Assembly (NCBI GenBank): GCA_964575335.1
Contig: CAZNPU010000011.1
Coordinates: 1 to 64,000 of the forward strand
DNA: 64,000 nucleotides
Origin: CAZNPU01 sp964575335
Lineage (GTDB): Bacteria; Planctomycetota; Phycisphaerae; Phycisphaerales; SM1A02
Direction: 5' to 3'
Positions 27,316 to 36,770 of this stretch are shown piece by piece. Position 1 is the first letter of the stretch; each line of letters opens with the position of its first letter. Position numbers and translations under genes: made by a program. Below the pieces are notes generated by a model that saw nothing but the letters and a program-made list of their open reading frames with translations, was not told the origin of the DNA and made no database searches.

Positions 27316-27840
27316 TTATTGCGCTTCGACGCGGTGGTACATCAGGGCGTTGTAGTCGATGTCCTGCGTGATCGGCGTGCCGAGTTCGCGCAGCATGATC
27401 AGAATCTGAGCGTGGTGGTGCACTTCGTGCAGGGCCAGTTGCGTGAAAAGATCGCCGGCGGTGCAGGTGATGTGGAAACGCTTGTTGTCACGCGCATCGT
27501 CGGGAAAGCTCAGCCACGTGATGGTTCGCTGCCAGTTGCGTTCTGATGCGATCATACTGCTGATGTGCTGTTCCTGCTCGCGCCAGGTGTGTTCGATGAC
27601 ATCAAGCTCGGGCGGGTTTTCATAGTGGATCGGCCAGTGTTCATACGGCGGCACATCGCGGCCTTCAAGGCGCTCGATGTAATACCACTCGGAGACCATA
27701 AGATGTGCAAGTGTTGAACCGATTGTCTTGAGGCCGAAGGAAAAGGAGCGGTTGTACTGCTCGGGCGACAGTGACCGCACCTTATCGAACACCTGCCGGC
27801 GCGTGAGCATGAGATACTTATAGATGGCGACTGGCTGCAT
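27316..27840 (-). CDS. DinB/YfiT-like putative metal-dependent protein
   Basis: The 174-residue protein has the DinB four-helix-bundle pattern. A histidine lies in STLAHLMVSEWYYIERL (first helix pair) and the HEVHHHAQI motif near 137 gives the other metal ligands. Family members include bacillithiol-dependent transferases and stress-induced proteins. A bacillithiol link is possible because a bshB1-like gene is also in this window (48510), but that is inference. TATACT ends six bases before the ATG and there is no Shine-Dalgarno sequence. Confidence 0.88.
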   Translation of the reverse strand: MQPVAIYKYLMLTRRQVFDKVRSLSPEQYNRSFSFGLKTIGSTLAHLMVSEWYYIERLEGRDVPPYEHWPIHYENPPELDVIEHTWREQEQHISSMIASERNWQRTITWLSFPDDARDNKRFHITCTAGDLFTQLALHEVHHHAQILIMLRELGTPITQDIDYNALMYHRVEAQ

Positions 27841-27846
27841 GCGTGC

Positions 27847-27852
27847 AGTATA
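27847..27852 (-). promoter_or_regulatory. Possible -10 box giving a leaderless dinB-like transcript
   Basis: TATACT on the minus strand, six bases before the ATG at 27840. No -35 box is recognisable, so the call rests on the hexamer and its position. Confidence 0.45.
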
Positions 27853-28064
27853 CGGCTGGCCATGTCACGTTGCTGTGGGCTTTTTGTTGGCAGATGCCCC
27901 GTTCTGAGTAATTGTGCAATTGCATGATTGAATTGAGTGCAGTTTACCTGCGGGGGATTCAGGTGCGCACTTGATTGAAGAGGATTTTCAATTGCACTGC
28001 TGCTAGACGAGCGGTAGCATGGCAGAAGCGGAAGCGGTTTCACGCTTTGAGAGGAGAAAGTGAC

Positions 28065-28733
28065 ATGTTGCGTCAAGTCATCGTTGCTGTTGCTGCGTGT
28101 GGGCTTGCGGGCGCATCGACCCATGCGGAACTCGTGAACGTCACCATTACCGGCGTTGTGGATTTCAACGTCATCGGAGGCAATCAGGCGGGGATCCCTT
28201 CGGGCGCTCCGGTGCAACTGTCGTTCAATCTCGATTCCAATGTCTTTGCTGACAGCATGAACTTTCCGACGCGCGGCTATGAGGTCATTCTCGATTCGTT
28301 CTCGATGACCGTCGGCGGCCAGCCGATTGAAATCGTCAACCCGCAGTCCGGTGGAGTGCCGGTGTATTTTGTGCTGCGCGACAATGACCCGGCGGTGGAC
28401 GGCTTTTTCCTTTCTGCAGGCAACGTCGATTGGCCGTTTGCTGTGGGCGTGAACATTCCCGGCATAGCGCAGCAGCACGAGCTGAACTTTTCCGTTACCT
28501 ACAGCAGTTCCACCGTGCTTTCCTCGCTCGATATTCTCGATGCGGTGGGCACATATGACCTGACCGGCATCAGTTCGTATGGATGGACAGCAGGCGTGTT
28601 CGGCACGTCCGGCGCTGAATATGCCTATCAAAGCATGGTCATTTCGGTCGTTCCCGGCCCGGGCGTGCTTGCGATCATGGCGCTTGGCGGCGCGTTTGCG
28701 TCGGTACGCCGTCGCCGCCGCTGCTGCGTGTAG
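28065..28733 (+). CDS. Exported protein with PEP-CTERM-like sorting signal
   Basis: The ATG at 28065 follows GAGGAGAA and opens a signal peptide (MLRQVIVAVAACGLAGASTHA). The 222-residue mature part is beta-rich with no catalytic motif. The C terminus reads VVPGPGVLAIMALGGAFASVRRRRR: a proline motif, a hydrophobic helix and an Arg cluster, the three-part pattern of PEP-CTERM-like signals processed by exosortase-type systems. The motif is VPGPG rather than PEP, a variant common in planctomycetes. It probably ends up in the cell envelope; function unknown. Confidence 0.82.
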   Translation: MLRQVIVAVAACGLAGASTHAELVNVTITGVVDFNVIGGNQAGIPSGAPVQLSFNLDSNVFADSMNFPTRGYEVILDSFSMTVGGQPIEIVNPQSGGVPVYFVLRDNDPAVDGFFLSAGNVDWPFAVGVNIPGIAQQHELNFSVTYSSSTVLSSLDILDAVGTYDLTGISSYGWTAGVFGTSGAEYAYQSMVISVVPGPGVLAIMALGGAFASVRRRRRCCV

Positions 28734-28825
28734 CACATGACAGGCGTGTGATAAGAGCATAACAAGCGCATGCGCATGAGATGCGGGCGATCGCGTGGCG
28801 TTGCGCTATGGCGTTGTGTTATGCG

Positions 28826-30340
28826 TTAGGCCCGGTTGCCTGATCCGCGTCTGCTGCGCGTGTCGTTGTGGTTGTCGTCGTCATCGCCGTCGCTGTCGCT
28901 GTCATCACTGCGTCCGCGGCGGCCTCGCTGCTTGAGTTCTTCCAGCGGCAGGCGTTCGCGCGGCTTGAAGATCAGGCGAATCGGCACTTCCGAATACGGC
29001 AGCACCTCGCGCAACTGATTGAGCAGGTATCGCTCATAAGCGCCCTTGAACAGGCTCGGATCGTTCACCACCATCACGATGGTGGGCGGATTGGTTTCAA
29101 CCTGGCTGACGAAATAAACCTTGGCCCGCGCGCCGTGTTTGGACGACGGGCCTCGCTGCTGCATGATGTCGCGAATCACCGCATTCAATCTGCCGGTGGT
29201 TTCGCGATGCGACGCCTGCTGATGCAGGTTGAACGCCATCGCAGCCAGATCGCGCAACCCTTCGCCGGTCGCAGCGCTGATGAAGACGATGGGCGCGAAA
29301 TCAAGCCCGCGAAGCTGCTGCGTGAGGTAATCCAGATACGCTTCGGGCTTGATCTTTTTGGGATCGACAAGGTCCCATTTGTTCACCACCAGCACCGTGG
29401 GCTTGTAGAGGTCCTGCAGTTCGCGAGCCAGTTTCTGATCAACCTGCGACACTTCCGCGGTGGCGTCGAGCAGCAGCAGAACCACGTCGGCGCGTTTGAT
29501 TGCTGCGAGCATGCGCGTGTAGGCGTAGTACTCGATGTCGTCGGCAAAGCTCTTGCGCTTGCGAACGCCGGCGGTATCGATCACTAAAAGCGAGTGGCCT
29601 TCGTATTCGAAGCGCACGTCAACGGAATCGCGCGTGGTGCCTGCGATTTCGGAGACGATTACGCGCGGCTCGCCGGCCCATGCGTTGATCAGCGTGCTCT
29701 TGCCGCTGTTGCGCTTGCCGACGATGGCGATTTTGACTTCTTCCTTGACGGCGTCCTGCTGCGGCGCTTCGCCGACGCGGTCGTAGAGCAGTTCGGTCAG
29801 GTGCCGCATGCCGAAGCCGTTGGTTGCCGAGACGCACATCGGCTCGCCGAAGCCAAGCTGCGCTGCGTCCATGCCGTGAGGAATCCAGTTTTCGCCATCG
29901 ACTTTGTTGGCGACGGGTATGACCTTTTCCGCCTGGCCGGAGCGGCGAATCAGGTCGGCGATGGCGCGGTCGAGATTGACCACGCCGGTTTGGGCGTCGG
30001 TAACAAAGAGAATGTGATCGGCCTGCTCGATGGCGGCCTGGATTTGCGCTTCGATGTCGTCGGTCAGGGTGGAGAGATCGGCCCCGACTTCGTCAAAGCG
30101 TTTTCCTTCTGCGGTGTACACGCCGTAGCCGCCGGTGTCGATGATCTCGATGAGCTTGCTGGGCGTGCCCTTGGGGGTATCGGTGGGGGCGTCGAGTTCG
30201 ATGATGCTGGACACGCGGTCGCGTGTAACGCCGGGCGTGGGATCGACAATGGACACCCGCCGCCTTGCCAGACGGTTGAGCAGGCTGGACTTGCCGACGT
30301 TGGGTCGGCCGACGATTGCGATTTGCGGCAGGCGCGCCAT
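28826..30340 (-). CDS. der: GTPase Der (EngA), ribosome assembly
   Basis: Der is an essential GTPase with two G domains in tandem that acts in 50S subunit assembly. The first G1 loop is GRPNVGKSS (residues 10-18) with DTGGYG as G3. The second has GKRNSGKST near 212, DTAGVRKRK and NKWD. A KH-like domain follows. The 504-residue length exceeds the usual 440-490 because of a C-terminal tail rich in Arg, Asp, Ser and Asn after about 465. TAGAAT (30350-30355) lies nine bases before the ATG and no Shine-Dalgarno sequence is present. It diverges from lepB. Confidence 0.97.
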   Translation of the reverse strand: MARLPQIAIVGRPNVGKSSLLNRLARRRVSIVDPTPGVTRDRVSSIIELDAPTDTPKGTPSKLIEIIDTGGYGVYTAEGKRFDEVGADLSTLTDDIEAQIQAAIEQADHILFVTDAQTGVVNLDRAIADLIRRSGQAEKVIPVANKVDGENWIPHGMDAAQLGFGEPMCVSATNGFGMRHLTELLYDRVGEAPQQDAVKEEVKIAIVGKRNSGKSTLINAWAGEPRVIVSEIAGTTRDSVDVRFEYEGHSLLVIDTAGVRKRKSFADDIEYYAYTRMLAAIKRADVVLLLLDATAEVSQVDQKLARELQDLYKPTVLVVNKWDLVDPKKIKPEAYLDYLTQQLRGLDFAPIVFISAATGEGLRDLAAMAFNLHQQASHRETTGRLNAVIRDIMQQRGPSSKHGARAKVYFVSQVETNPPTIVMVVNDPSLFKGAYERYLLNQLREVLPYSEVPIRLIFKPRERLPLEELKQRGRRGRSDDSDSDGDDDDNHNDTRSRRGSGNRA

Positions 30341-30349
30341 AGGGCGAAG

Positions 30350-30355
30350 ATTCTA
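30350..30355 (-). promoter_or_regulatory. Possible -10 box close to the der start
   Basis: TAGAAT on the minus strand, nine bases before the der ATG. Transcription would begin within two or three bases of the start codon. No clear -35 box. Confidence 0.4.
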
Positions 30356-30580
30356 GCCGGTGTGAAGGACGCAAGAGAGCGGAGAAAAGCAGAAGGCGCA
30401 AAACAGAGATATTTGGGCAGAGCCGAATCTCAGACATCACAAACCGCCCGGCAGGAGGCAGATGAGCGTGTTTGGGAAGCGGCAATAGTGCTGCCTGCTG
30501 CAGCCTCGGCTGGACGAGCGGCAGCGATGTGAGCGGCACGGCAATAGCCTGCATGGGGCGATTCCCGTACCATCACAGGC

Positions 30581-32182
30581 ATGTCCAAGGATGCTACACC
30601 ATCATCGCCCGCAAAGCAGAGCGAGCACGACGCCACGGTCATTGATACGGTTCAATCGCTCATCGTTGCATTCGTGCTGGCCATGACGTTTCGCGGGTTT
30701 GTCACCGAAGGGTTTGTCATCCCCACCGGGTCGATGGCTCCAACGCTGATGGGCCAGCACTTTCTGGTGCGCTCCGAGCACACCGGCCTGGAGTTTGCGG
30801 TGAATGCCGACCGGGCCGTCATGGCGATGCAGCAGACTGACGCCAAGCTGTTCGACCCCATGCTCGGTCCTTTGCACCGTGCGACCTCCAAGCCGCAGCT
30901 TTCATCGCGCATGGGCGATCGCATTCTGGTGCTCAAGTTGCTGTATCCGTTTGCTGAGCCGCAGCGTTTTGACGTGGTGGTGTTCAAGAACCCCACCGAT
31001 CCCACCGGCGAGGCGGCCAACTACATCAAGCGGCTCATCGGCCTGCCGAACGAACAGATTTGGCTCTGTGACGGCGACGTTTTCGCCCGTCCGGAGGGGA
31101 CCGATGAGTTTCAGGTGCAGCGCAAGCCCGAACATGTGCAGCGCACGGTCTGGCAGCAGGTGTATCACAGCGATTTTGTCCCGCTGCGTGCTGATCGGCT
31201 TGAAGGCTACGCGGGGCAGCCATGGGTGGGGGATGAGTCGCACTGGACGTTTGAAAATCGCCGCTACCGCTTTGCCGGCGGTTCACCGTCGACGTTGACG
31301 TGGGATCATCGCCGCCTGCCCATTACCGATTTCACGCCCTACAACATGCTTCATGCGCGCGGCATCGTGCTGCTTCCGGTGAGCGATCTGCGCGTCTCGG
31401 CAGGCATTGTGGCGGATCAGCTTGAGTTTGCGACGACATTTGAGCTGGAGGCGCGTCATCACATCTTTCAGTTCATCATCGAGCGAGACGCCAACAGCGG
31501 AAACGTCGGTACTGCCCGTATGCGCATGCGGCCGCAGGATGCCCCCGACGGCTGGGTGGAGCTGGAGCCGGCGTCCGTCAGGCTGCCTTCGCCCGGGCGC
31601 GTTTTCAACGTGGAGTTCTGGCACGTTGATCAATCGATGCAGATGTTCATCGACGGCAAGGCGGTTTTCGATGAGCCGTTGTATTACAACTGGTCGCCGA
31701 TCAGACGCCTGCAGTTTGGTTCGGGGTATGTGACGGAAACGAATCTGGATGAGCTTTTGCGTCGGCCGATGACGCAGCCGCAACTGCGCTGGCATTTCAG
31801 CGGTTCGCCCGTCACGCTGCACCGGGTGAGGGTGGATCGCGATCTGCATTATCGCCAGGACGTGCTTCGCAGAGAAAACCAGAAGAATCCGCCGTACATC
31901 AACGGACCAGCATTCGGCACGCATCCGTACTTGAACGCTGCTGCGCTCAAATCCGATCAGTACATGATGCTGGGCGACAACAGCCAGATGTCGTCGGATT
32001 CGCGCCTGTGGGGCAGCCCGCATCCGTTGATCGCTTCGCAGATTGATGAAGATGCCTTTGTCGTGAACCGCAAACTGCTGCTCGGCAAGGCGTGGGTGGT
32101 GTACTTCCCCGCGCCTTACAGCCTCCGCGATGGCGGCACAGCAGTGATTCCCGATTTCGGCCGCCTGCGGTTTATCCGCTGA
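30581..32182 (+). CDS. lepB: Signal peptidase I with a large insertion
   Basis: The enzyme removes signal peptides at the outer face of the inner membrane. Residues 21-40 form the membrane anchor. The catalytic serine is S51 in VIPTGSMAPTL and the general base is K150 in NYIKRLIGLP. The GDN motif MLGDNSQMSSDSR is near 461. Canonical enzymes are 200-330 residues; here about 280 extra residues separate the lysine region from GDN. They include a stretch (about 285-375) that reads like a jelly-roll/LamG-type fold (FELEARHHIFQFIIER, FNVEFWHVDQSMQMFIDG). There is also a shorter insertion between the serine and lysine. TACCAT lies seven bases before the ATG. Confidence 0.95.
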   Translation: MSKDATPSSPAKQSEHDATVIDTVQSLIVAFVLAMTFRGFVTEGFVIPTGSMAPTLMGQHFLVRSEHTGLEFAVNADRAVMAMQQTDAKLFDPMLGPLHRATSKPQLSSRMGDRILVLKLLYPFAEPQRFDVVVFKNPTDPTGEAANYIKRLIGLPNEQIWLCDGDVFARPEGTDEFQVQRKPEHVQRTVWQQVYHSDFVPLRADRLEGYAGQPWVGDESHWTFENRRYRFAGGSPSTLTWDHRRLPITDFTPYNMLHARGIVLLPVSDLRVSAGIVADQLEFATTFELEARHHIFQFIIERDANSGNVGTARMRMRPQDAPDGWVELEPASVRLPSPGRVFNVEFWHVDQSMQMFIDGKAVFDEPLYYNWSPIRRLQFGSGYVTETNLDELLRRPMTQPQLRWHFSGSPVTLHRVRVDRDLHYRQDVLRRENQKNPPYINGPAFGTHPYLNAAALKSDQYMMLGDNSQMSSDSRLWGSPHPLIASQIDEDAFVVNRKLLLGKAWVVYFPAPYSLRDGGTAVIPDFGRLRFIR

Positions 32183-32367
32183 CGCAGCAGGCAGACGCAG
32201 CGCGAAATGACGGTGCGCATCGACTTCGCGAAAGCAAATCTGTGCAGTCAGTGAGCTGATCAGACGCTTGTTTGCACCGCGTGCGGAAAGCGATTCATTG
32301 ATCTGCTCAATTGATGATTGGGAAGGCCCCGTTGTTTTTACTGTGCGCTTCTTCCTTCTCTTCATCA

Positions 32368-34395
32368 TCAATTGGCTTTTGTGCCCGGCGTGGTTCCCAG
32401 CGACTCAAGCAGCAGCAAACCTCTGTGAAGATCGCTGTTTGCGCAGCGGAGGCTGTCTGCAAATCCCGAGCAGCCGCGCGCTGTTGCAATCACAGGCAGA
32501 GGGCGATTGCGATTTTCAAATACATTCCAGTCATGCTCCATCAGGAGCGGCGCGATATCGATCGCCTCATCGCGCGCCGCTTCAATCCCTACAGGCGAAA
32601 AAACGTCAGCCAGGCGCTGAAGCGACTCATGCGTCTGAGCAGTGTCAGATTCCGTCGCCTGGACCGATTCGCTGGCCTGGATCATCGTGTCGAGAATGAC
32701 AAGCAGGTACAGAACCTGATCGCCGTCAAACGATCGAATACGGTTCATTTCATGTTGCAGTTGATCGTGCAGTTCAGCATCGGTCGTCCAGTGACGCATC
32801 AGTTGAGCCGTCATCCAGTTGCGTATTTCCGTCAGCGCGCCGAAATAGCCGAAGGGATCGCTGCGGGAGATTCGCTTTGCTGCAGCAAGCAGTTCGGCTC
32901 GCGCATGCTCCGGCAGGATGTCGGCCGCCAACATGGCCTCAATCTGCGTCATGCTATGTTCAAAATGATGATGAGCGATCATCGCGCTGGCGATCTCCGG
33001 ATCGCTGCTGAGATGTGCGGTGATTCGAAGCGCGGTAGCAAGCCGATCAGTTGCGCCAGTGATGTCGCGTGCATCCAGCAGACGCATGGCGTCGGCGCGC
33101 AGCATGCAAAGCGCATCGTGCATTCCTGCTGCATATGGCGGGATGAGATGCGGAACCATCGTTTTCTGATGCAGGGAACCAAAGTCGCAGCGATGTATCA
33201 GCGAACCGTTGCGGAAGATGTCGATCGCTTCCTGCAGCGTCTGCAGCGTATCCGGATACGCATCGCTCAAGCGTGCCTCTCGACCATGAGCCATGTCGCG
33301 TAAGGATTGCAGTTTCTCAGCCTCAACAGCTTCGATATGCTCGATGCCTCTGAGATACCACAGCGCCGCGTTGGCGATTTCAACGGGTTTGATTTCACCT
33401 GCCACTATGCTGCGATACAGTTCCGTCCGCTCAGCAACACGTTGTTCGCCCCTGAGTTTTCGCTCCAGGGTACTTCCGAATGTGCTGCTCATCGCCATTG
33501 CAAGCGGCCCGAATTCACCTGCCTCCAGACGCTTGTCCCATTCCTGCATCGCCGCCCTGGCTGTTTCGGGATCCTCCAGCGTCATGATCGCAGCGACCTC
33601 ATCAAGCATGTGACGATATTGTTCAGCAGCGGCTCGAAATTCTTCCTGATCAAGCAGGGCAATAGCTGCGATTCGATCATTATTTGGGAAGCTGTAACTG
33701 TCGAGCGCCTGTGCAAATCGAAACGGCCCATCTTCACCGTCAAACTCCCGGAGCATCCAATCGACAATCCATTCCTGCTCACCGAGTGTCGCTTCGACAT
33801 AATTGAACGGATCCTTCGTGCCAAGCCACTCCACAGCAGAGAGCATTGGAGCGATATCCGTTGGATCAAATGCTGCGCGATCGAATCCGAACTGGGCCGT
33901 CTGGTCAGCGAAAGTAAAAATCGCCTGTCCCACCAGCGAACTGATGATGATGCGATCGTCGCCTACGTGTCCACCCATGCGATACAACAAGGCGATACGG
34001 GCAGCTGCGCCCGCGCTGTCGCCGTCGTGCAGACGCACAAGAGCATCAGCGTTTGCGACTCTGGCGAGGTCGCGCATCATTCTCAGGTGCGGGAGAGCAA
34101 GCTCGATGCCCTGGCTTCGGTCAAGCTGGTAATCTGAAAATGACCGCATCGAGCCGTGTTCCAGATTGCGCAAAAGCGGCTGAGCCTGTGCAAGCGCTGC
34201 GCGCAGCTCAGGCGAGGGCAGTTGCGTTGAGTCAAAGTTGTAAAACAAATCATGCTGCTCAGACGTGAGCTGGTTCCACTGTTCAATAGCGCGCTGATAC
34301 CACACGGCAGCGTTGTGTTGCTGCTGCGCATCCTGCGCCCATGCAGCTGTGCTTGTGAGAACTGAAATCAAGGCGATCACGATGAGCTTGTTCAT
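32368..34395 (-). CDS. Exported helical protein of unknown function
   Basis: The 675-residue product starts with a clear signal peptide (MNKLIVIALISVLTSTAAWA). The rest is almost entirely helical, with repeated short stretches such as ALWYLRGIEHIEA and AAVWYQRAIEQWNQL that recall tetratricopeptide-like packing, but no consensus repeat is certain. No catalytic motif is seen. Its 3' end converges with lepB. It resembles in style the exported 740-residue protein at 46270-48468. Confidence 0.78.
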   Translation of the reverse strand: MNKLIVIALISVLTSTAAWAQDAQQQHNAAVWYQRAIEQWNQLTSEQHDLFYNFDSTQLPSPELRAALAQAQPLLRNLEHGSMRSFSDYQLDRSQGIELALPHLRMMRDLARVANADALVRLHDGDSAGAAARIALLYRMGGHVGDDRIIISSLVGQAIFTFADQTAQFGFDRAAFDPTDIAPMLSAVEWLGTKDPFNYVEATLGEQEWIVDWMLREFDGEDGPFRFAQALDSYSFPNNDRIAAIALLDQEEFRAAAEQYRHMLDEVAAIMTLEDPETARAAMQEWDKRLEAGEFGPLAMAMSSTFGSTLERKLRGEQRVAERTELYRSIVAGEIKPVEIANAALWYLRGIEHIEAVEAEKLQSLRDMAHGREARLSDAYPDTLQTLQEAIDIFRNGSLIHRCDFGSLHQKTMVPHLIPPYAAGMHDALCMLRADAMRLLDARDITGATDRLATALRITAHLSSDPEIASAMIAHHHFEHSMTQIEAMLAADILPEHARAELLAAAKRISRSDPFGYFGALTEIRNWMTAQLMRHWTTDAELHDQLQHEMNRIRSFDGDQVLYLLVILDTMIQASESVQATESDTAQTHESLQRLADVFSPVGIEAARDEAIDIAPLLMEHDWNVFENRNRPLPVIATARGCSGFADSLRCANSDLHRGLLLLESLGTTPGTKAN

Positions 34396-34566
34396 GTCGC
34401 TGCCCCATCATTTTTGATTGATGTGATTGGAATGAATGCTGGATGGCTTCGATACTATGTCATGCAAAGTATACGGAAAGTTCGTTGCTGATGTTGCCGG
34501 CAGGGCAATCACCTCGCCATCACATGGGCTGTTTGGGTTGTGTGCGGTGTTTCATTGATCTTGCCT

Positions 34567-34652
34567 CCCCACGCCAGGTCTTCCACCCTTCGGTCGTCAG
34601 CCCCGGCGTGGGGGTCAGATGTGGCGCGCTTTGTCAGCCCCGGCGTGGGGGG
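34567..34652 (+). repeat. Palindromic interspersed repeat, locus 1
   Basis: CCCCACGCC (34567-34575) and GGCGTGGGG (34605-34613) form the outer stem around a CTTCGGTCGTCAGCCCC core. A second TTTGTCAGCCCCGGCGTG unit follows at 34630-34647. About 75 bases match locus 2 at 36771-36845 almost exactly. It occupies the 370-base gap before the PGPGW gene; the rest of that gap shows no gene. Confidence 0.75.
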
Positions 34653-34764
34653 CATCATCATCATCAGCAGCATCAGCAGCAGCAGCACATGGCGCGGCGC
34701 CGGGTGATTGGAGAGAGGAAATGCTGCGGCGAAAGCGTGCGTATCATTTGCCGAAAAAGGCATC

Positions 34765-35229
34765 GTGGTTCGATATCTCAATAATCTCGCAAACCTCAGC
34801 CTGAAGCAGGCCCGCAAGATCGTCATCGCGGTCATCGGGTTTACGATCATTCTGATCGGGCTGGCGCTGCTGGTGCTGCCCGGGCCGGGCATTGTGGTGC
34901 TTCTGCTCGGTCTGGCGGTGCTGGCAACCGAGTTCGTCTGGGCTAAACATTGGCTGGGCAGGCTCAAATCTGCTGCAGCCGATGTACAGAATCGCGTCGG
35001 GCTGAACAACATGAATGATGTGTGGCGGCACTGGCGGCGATTCACCGGCGCTGTCTATGTCATCACATGGCAAACAGGTGAGTGGTTGCGGATTGTTCGT
35101 CCAAAGCCCAGCCAGCCTCCCGCATCGCCGCCACGCCTGCCATCTCCGTCGATGTCGCCGCGCCGACTGGATCGCGGCTCGCCTGCTGCCGCGAAGGACC
35201 ACCCAGCCTCGGAACCGCCGGCAGGATGA
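34765..35229 (+). CDS. PGPGW-family small membrane protein
   Basis: The product has one long hydrophobic hairpin with LVLPGPGIVVLLLGLAVLATEF, diagnostic of the PGPGW family of small transmembrane proteins of unknown function. The motif here reads PGPGI. A charged helix follows (WAKHWLGRLKSAAADVQ) and then a Pro/Ser-rich tail. The start is uncertain. GTG at 34765 has AAAAAGG four bases before, and TTG at 34708 is also in frame. A strong GAGAGAGGAA precedes an out-of-frame ATG at 34721 that would give only 27 codons. Confidence 0.75.
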   Translation: MVRYLNNLANLSLKQARKIVIAVIGFTIILIGLALLVLPGPGIVVLLLGLAVLATEFVWAKHWLGRLKSAAADVQNRVGLNNMNDVWRHWRRFTGAVYVITWQTGEWLRIVRPKPSQPPASPPRLPSPSMSPRRLDRGSPAAAKDHPASEPPAG

Positions 35230-35332
35230 TGATGACGGTCTGTAGCCAGTGTGCGTGAGAGAGACAACAGATATGTATGCGCGATGTGCGTGCATGCATG
35301 CTGCGCGGCTCGCCGCCGATGCTCCTGGGCGA

Positions 35333-35338
35333 TACACT
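35333..35338 (+). promoter_or_regulatory. Possible -10 box close to the hisS start
   Basis: TACACT, eight bases before the hisS ATG, in the context GATACACTCC. The same hexamer is the -10 box of rpsO. No Shine-Dalgarno sequence and no clear -35 box. Confidence 0.45.
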
Positions 35339-35346
35339 CCCCGACT

Positions 35347-36759
35347 ATGGCAGAGGTGCGTTCAAACGCAAAGAAGTTTCAGGCCCCCAAGGGCACGCGT
35401 GATTTCTACCCGCAGGACATGGCGGTGCGCCGTTACATCGAAAGCGTCTGGCGGCGGGTGTCGATCAATCACGGTTTTGATGAAGTCGAAGGCCCGATGT
35501 TCGAGGACATCGAGCTGTATAAGCATAAGAGCGGCCCGGGCATCGTTTCGGAGATTTTTCAGGTCTACAGCGGCAAGGACGAGCAGGAGCTTGCGCGCAT
35601 CCGCAGCGGCGGCGATGCGCCATTTGCGCTGCGGCCGGAGTTCACCCCCACGCTGGCGCGCATGGTCGCGGCCCGCGCGGCCGAGCTGCCCCGGCCGATC
35701 AAGTGGTTCGCCATCCCGCAGCACTTTCGAGCCGAGCGTCCGCAGCGCGGGCGCCTGCGCGAATTCATTCAGTGGAATGTGGATTTCATCGGTGACGATT
35801 CGCCTCGCGCGGATGCAGAGGTGATTGCGACAGCGGTGGCAGCGTTGCAATCATTTGGGCTTGGCCCGGAAGATATAAGAATCAAAGTCAATAATCGTGA
35901 GGCTGCGAAAGGATTTCTTCAATCGCACGGAGTGCCTGAAGATAACATAGAGGCAGCTCTTGCTTTTATTGATAAGTGCGATCGACTCTCTGATTCTGAG
36001 CGAGAGAGTGAGCGAATTCGACTGGGGATTTCTGATTTTGCAATGGGAGCTTTTCAGAAAGCTGTCGGCGCAGTGGATATCCCTTTCAACTGTACTGCTG
36101 ACTTTCTGAATATCAGTGATGTACAGTTGCGCTCACTTCGTCGGGAGCTTTTTGACAGTTTGCAGCCATTTTTTGCGCCGCTTCATGCCGAATTTCAGGC
36201 AGCAGGCGTTGTGGACTGGTGTCGTTTTAATACGAGCATAGTTCGAGGTCTCGCGTATTACACCGGCACCGTCTTCGAAATCCATGAAGTAACCGGCCAA
36301 GAGCGCGCCATTGCTGGTGGTGGGCGTTACGACAATCTGATTGAAAGTTTTGGCGGCCTGTCGCTGCCTGCGTGCGGTTTTGGCATGGGCGATGTCGTGC
36401 TGGGCAACCTGCTGCACGATAAAGGCCTGCTGAGCGAAGATATTTACATGCGACCCCTGCGGCCGCATGCGTTCGTCATCACGGCTGATGACAACGCTGC
36501 GGCTGAGTTGCCAAAGCTTGTTTCCCAGCTTCGTCGCAGTGGCTTCCATATCCGTCACAGCTACAAGTCCACACGCAACGTCGGCAAGCTGCTGGGCGAG
36601 GCCAACAAGTCGCGCGCGATGTCAGCCATCATCCTCGGCGAGGAGCTTGCGGAACAGCAGGTGCAGTTCAAGGACCTTCAGTCCGGCGAGCAGATGCCGG
36701 TTGCGCTGAAGGATCTGGAAGCGACGCTGCGGGCGCTGATTGAGCGTGTGGATGGGTAA
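35347..36759 (+). CDS. hisS: Histidyl-tRNA synthetase
   Basis: The class II enzyme charges tRNA-His. The ATG at 35347 starts the conserved N terminus (KFQAPKGTRDFYP); the frame is open upstream without support. Motif 2 is in KWFAIPQHFRAERPQRGRLREF. The histidine-binding signature is RGLAYYTGTVFEI, and motif 3 lies in AIAGGGRYDNLI and CGFGMGDVVL. The C-terminal anticodon domain starts near 370. The 470-residue length is normal. Codons between about 35866 and 36260 are visibly AT-richer than those on either side, with no break in frame or loss of motifs. Confidence 0.96.
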   Translation: MAEVRSNAKKFQAPKGTRDFYPQDMAVRRYIESVWRRVSINHGFDEVEGPMFEDIELYKHKSGPGIVSEIFQVYSGKDEQELARIRSGGDAPFALRPEFTPTLARMVAARAAELPRPIKWFAIPQHFRAERPQRGRLREFIQWNVDFIGDDSPRADAEVIATAVAALQSFGLGPEDIRIKVNNREAAKGFLQSHGVPEDNIEAALAFIDKCDRLSDSERESERIRLGISDFAMGAFQKAVGAVDIPFNCTADFLNISDVQLRSLRRELFDSLQPFFAPLHAEFQAAGVVDWCRFNTSIVRGLAYYTGTVFEIHEVTGQERAIAGGGRYDNLIESFGGLSLPACGFGMGDVVLGNLLHDKGLLSEDIYMRPLRPHAFVITADDNAAAELPKLVSQLRRSGFHIRHSYKSTRNVGKLLGEANKSRAMSAIILGEELAEQQVQFKDLQSGEQMPVALKDLEATLRALIERVDG

Positions 36760-36770
36760 GAATGGGGGGA

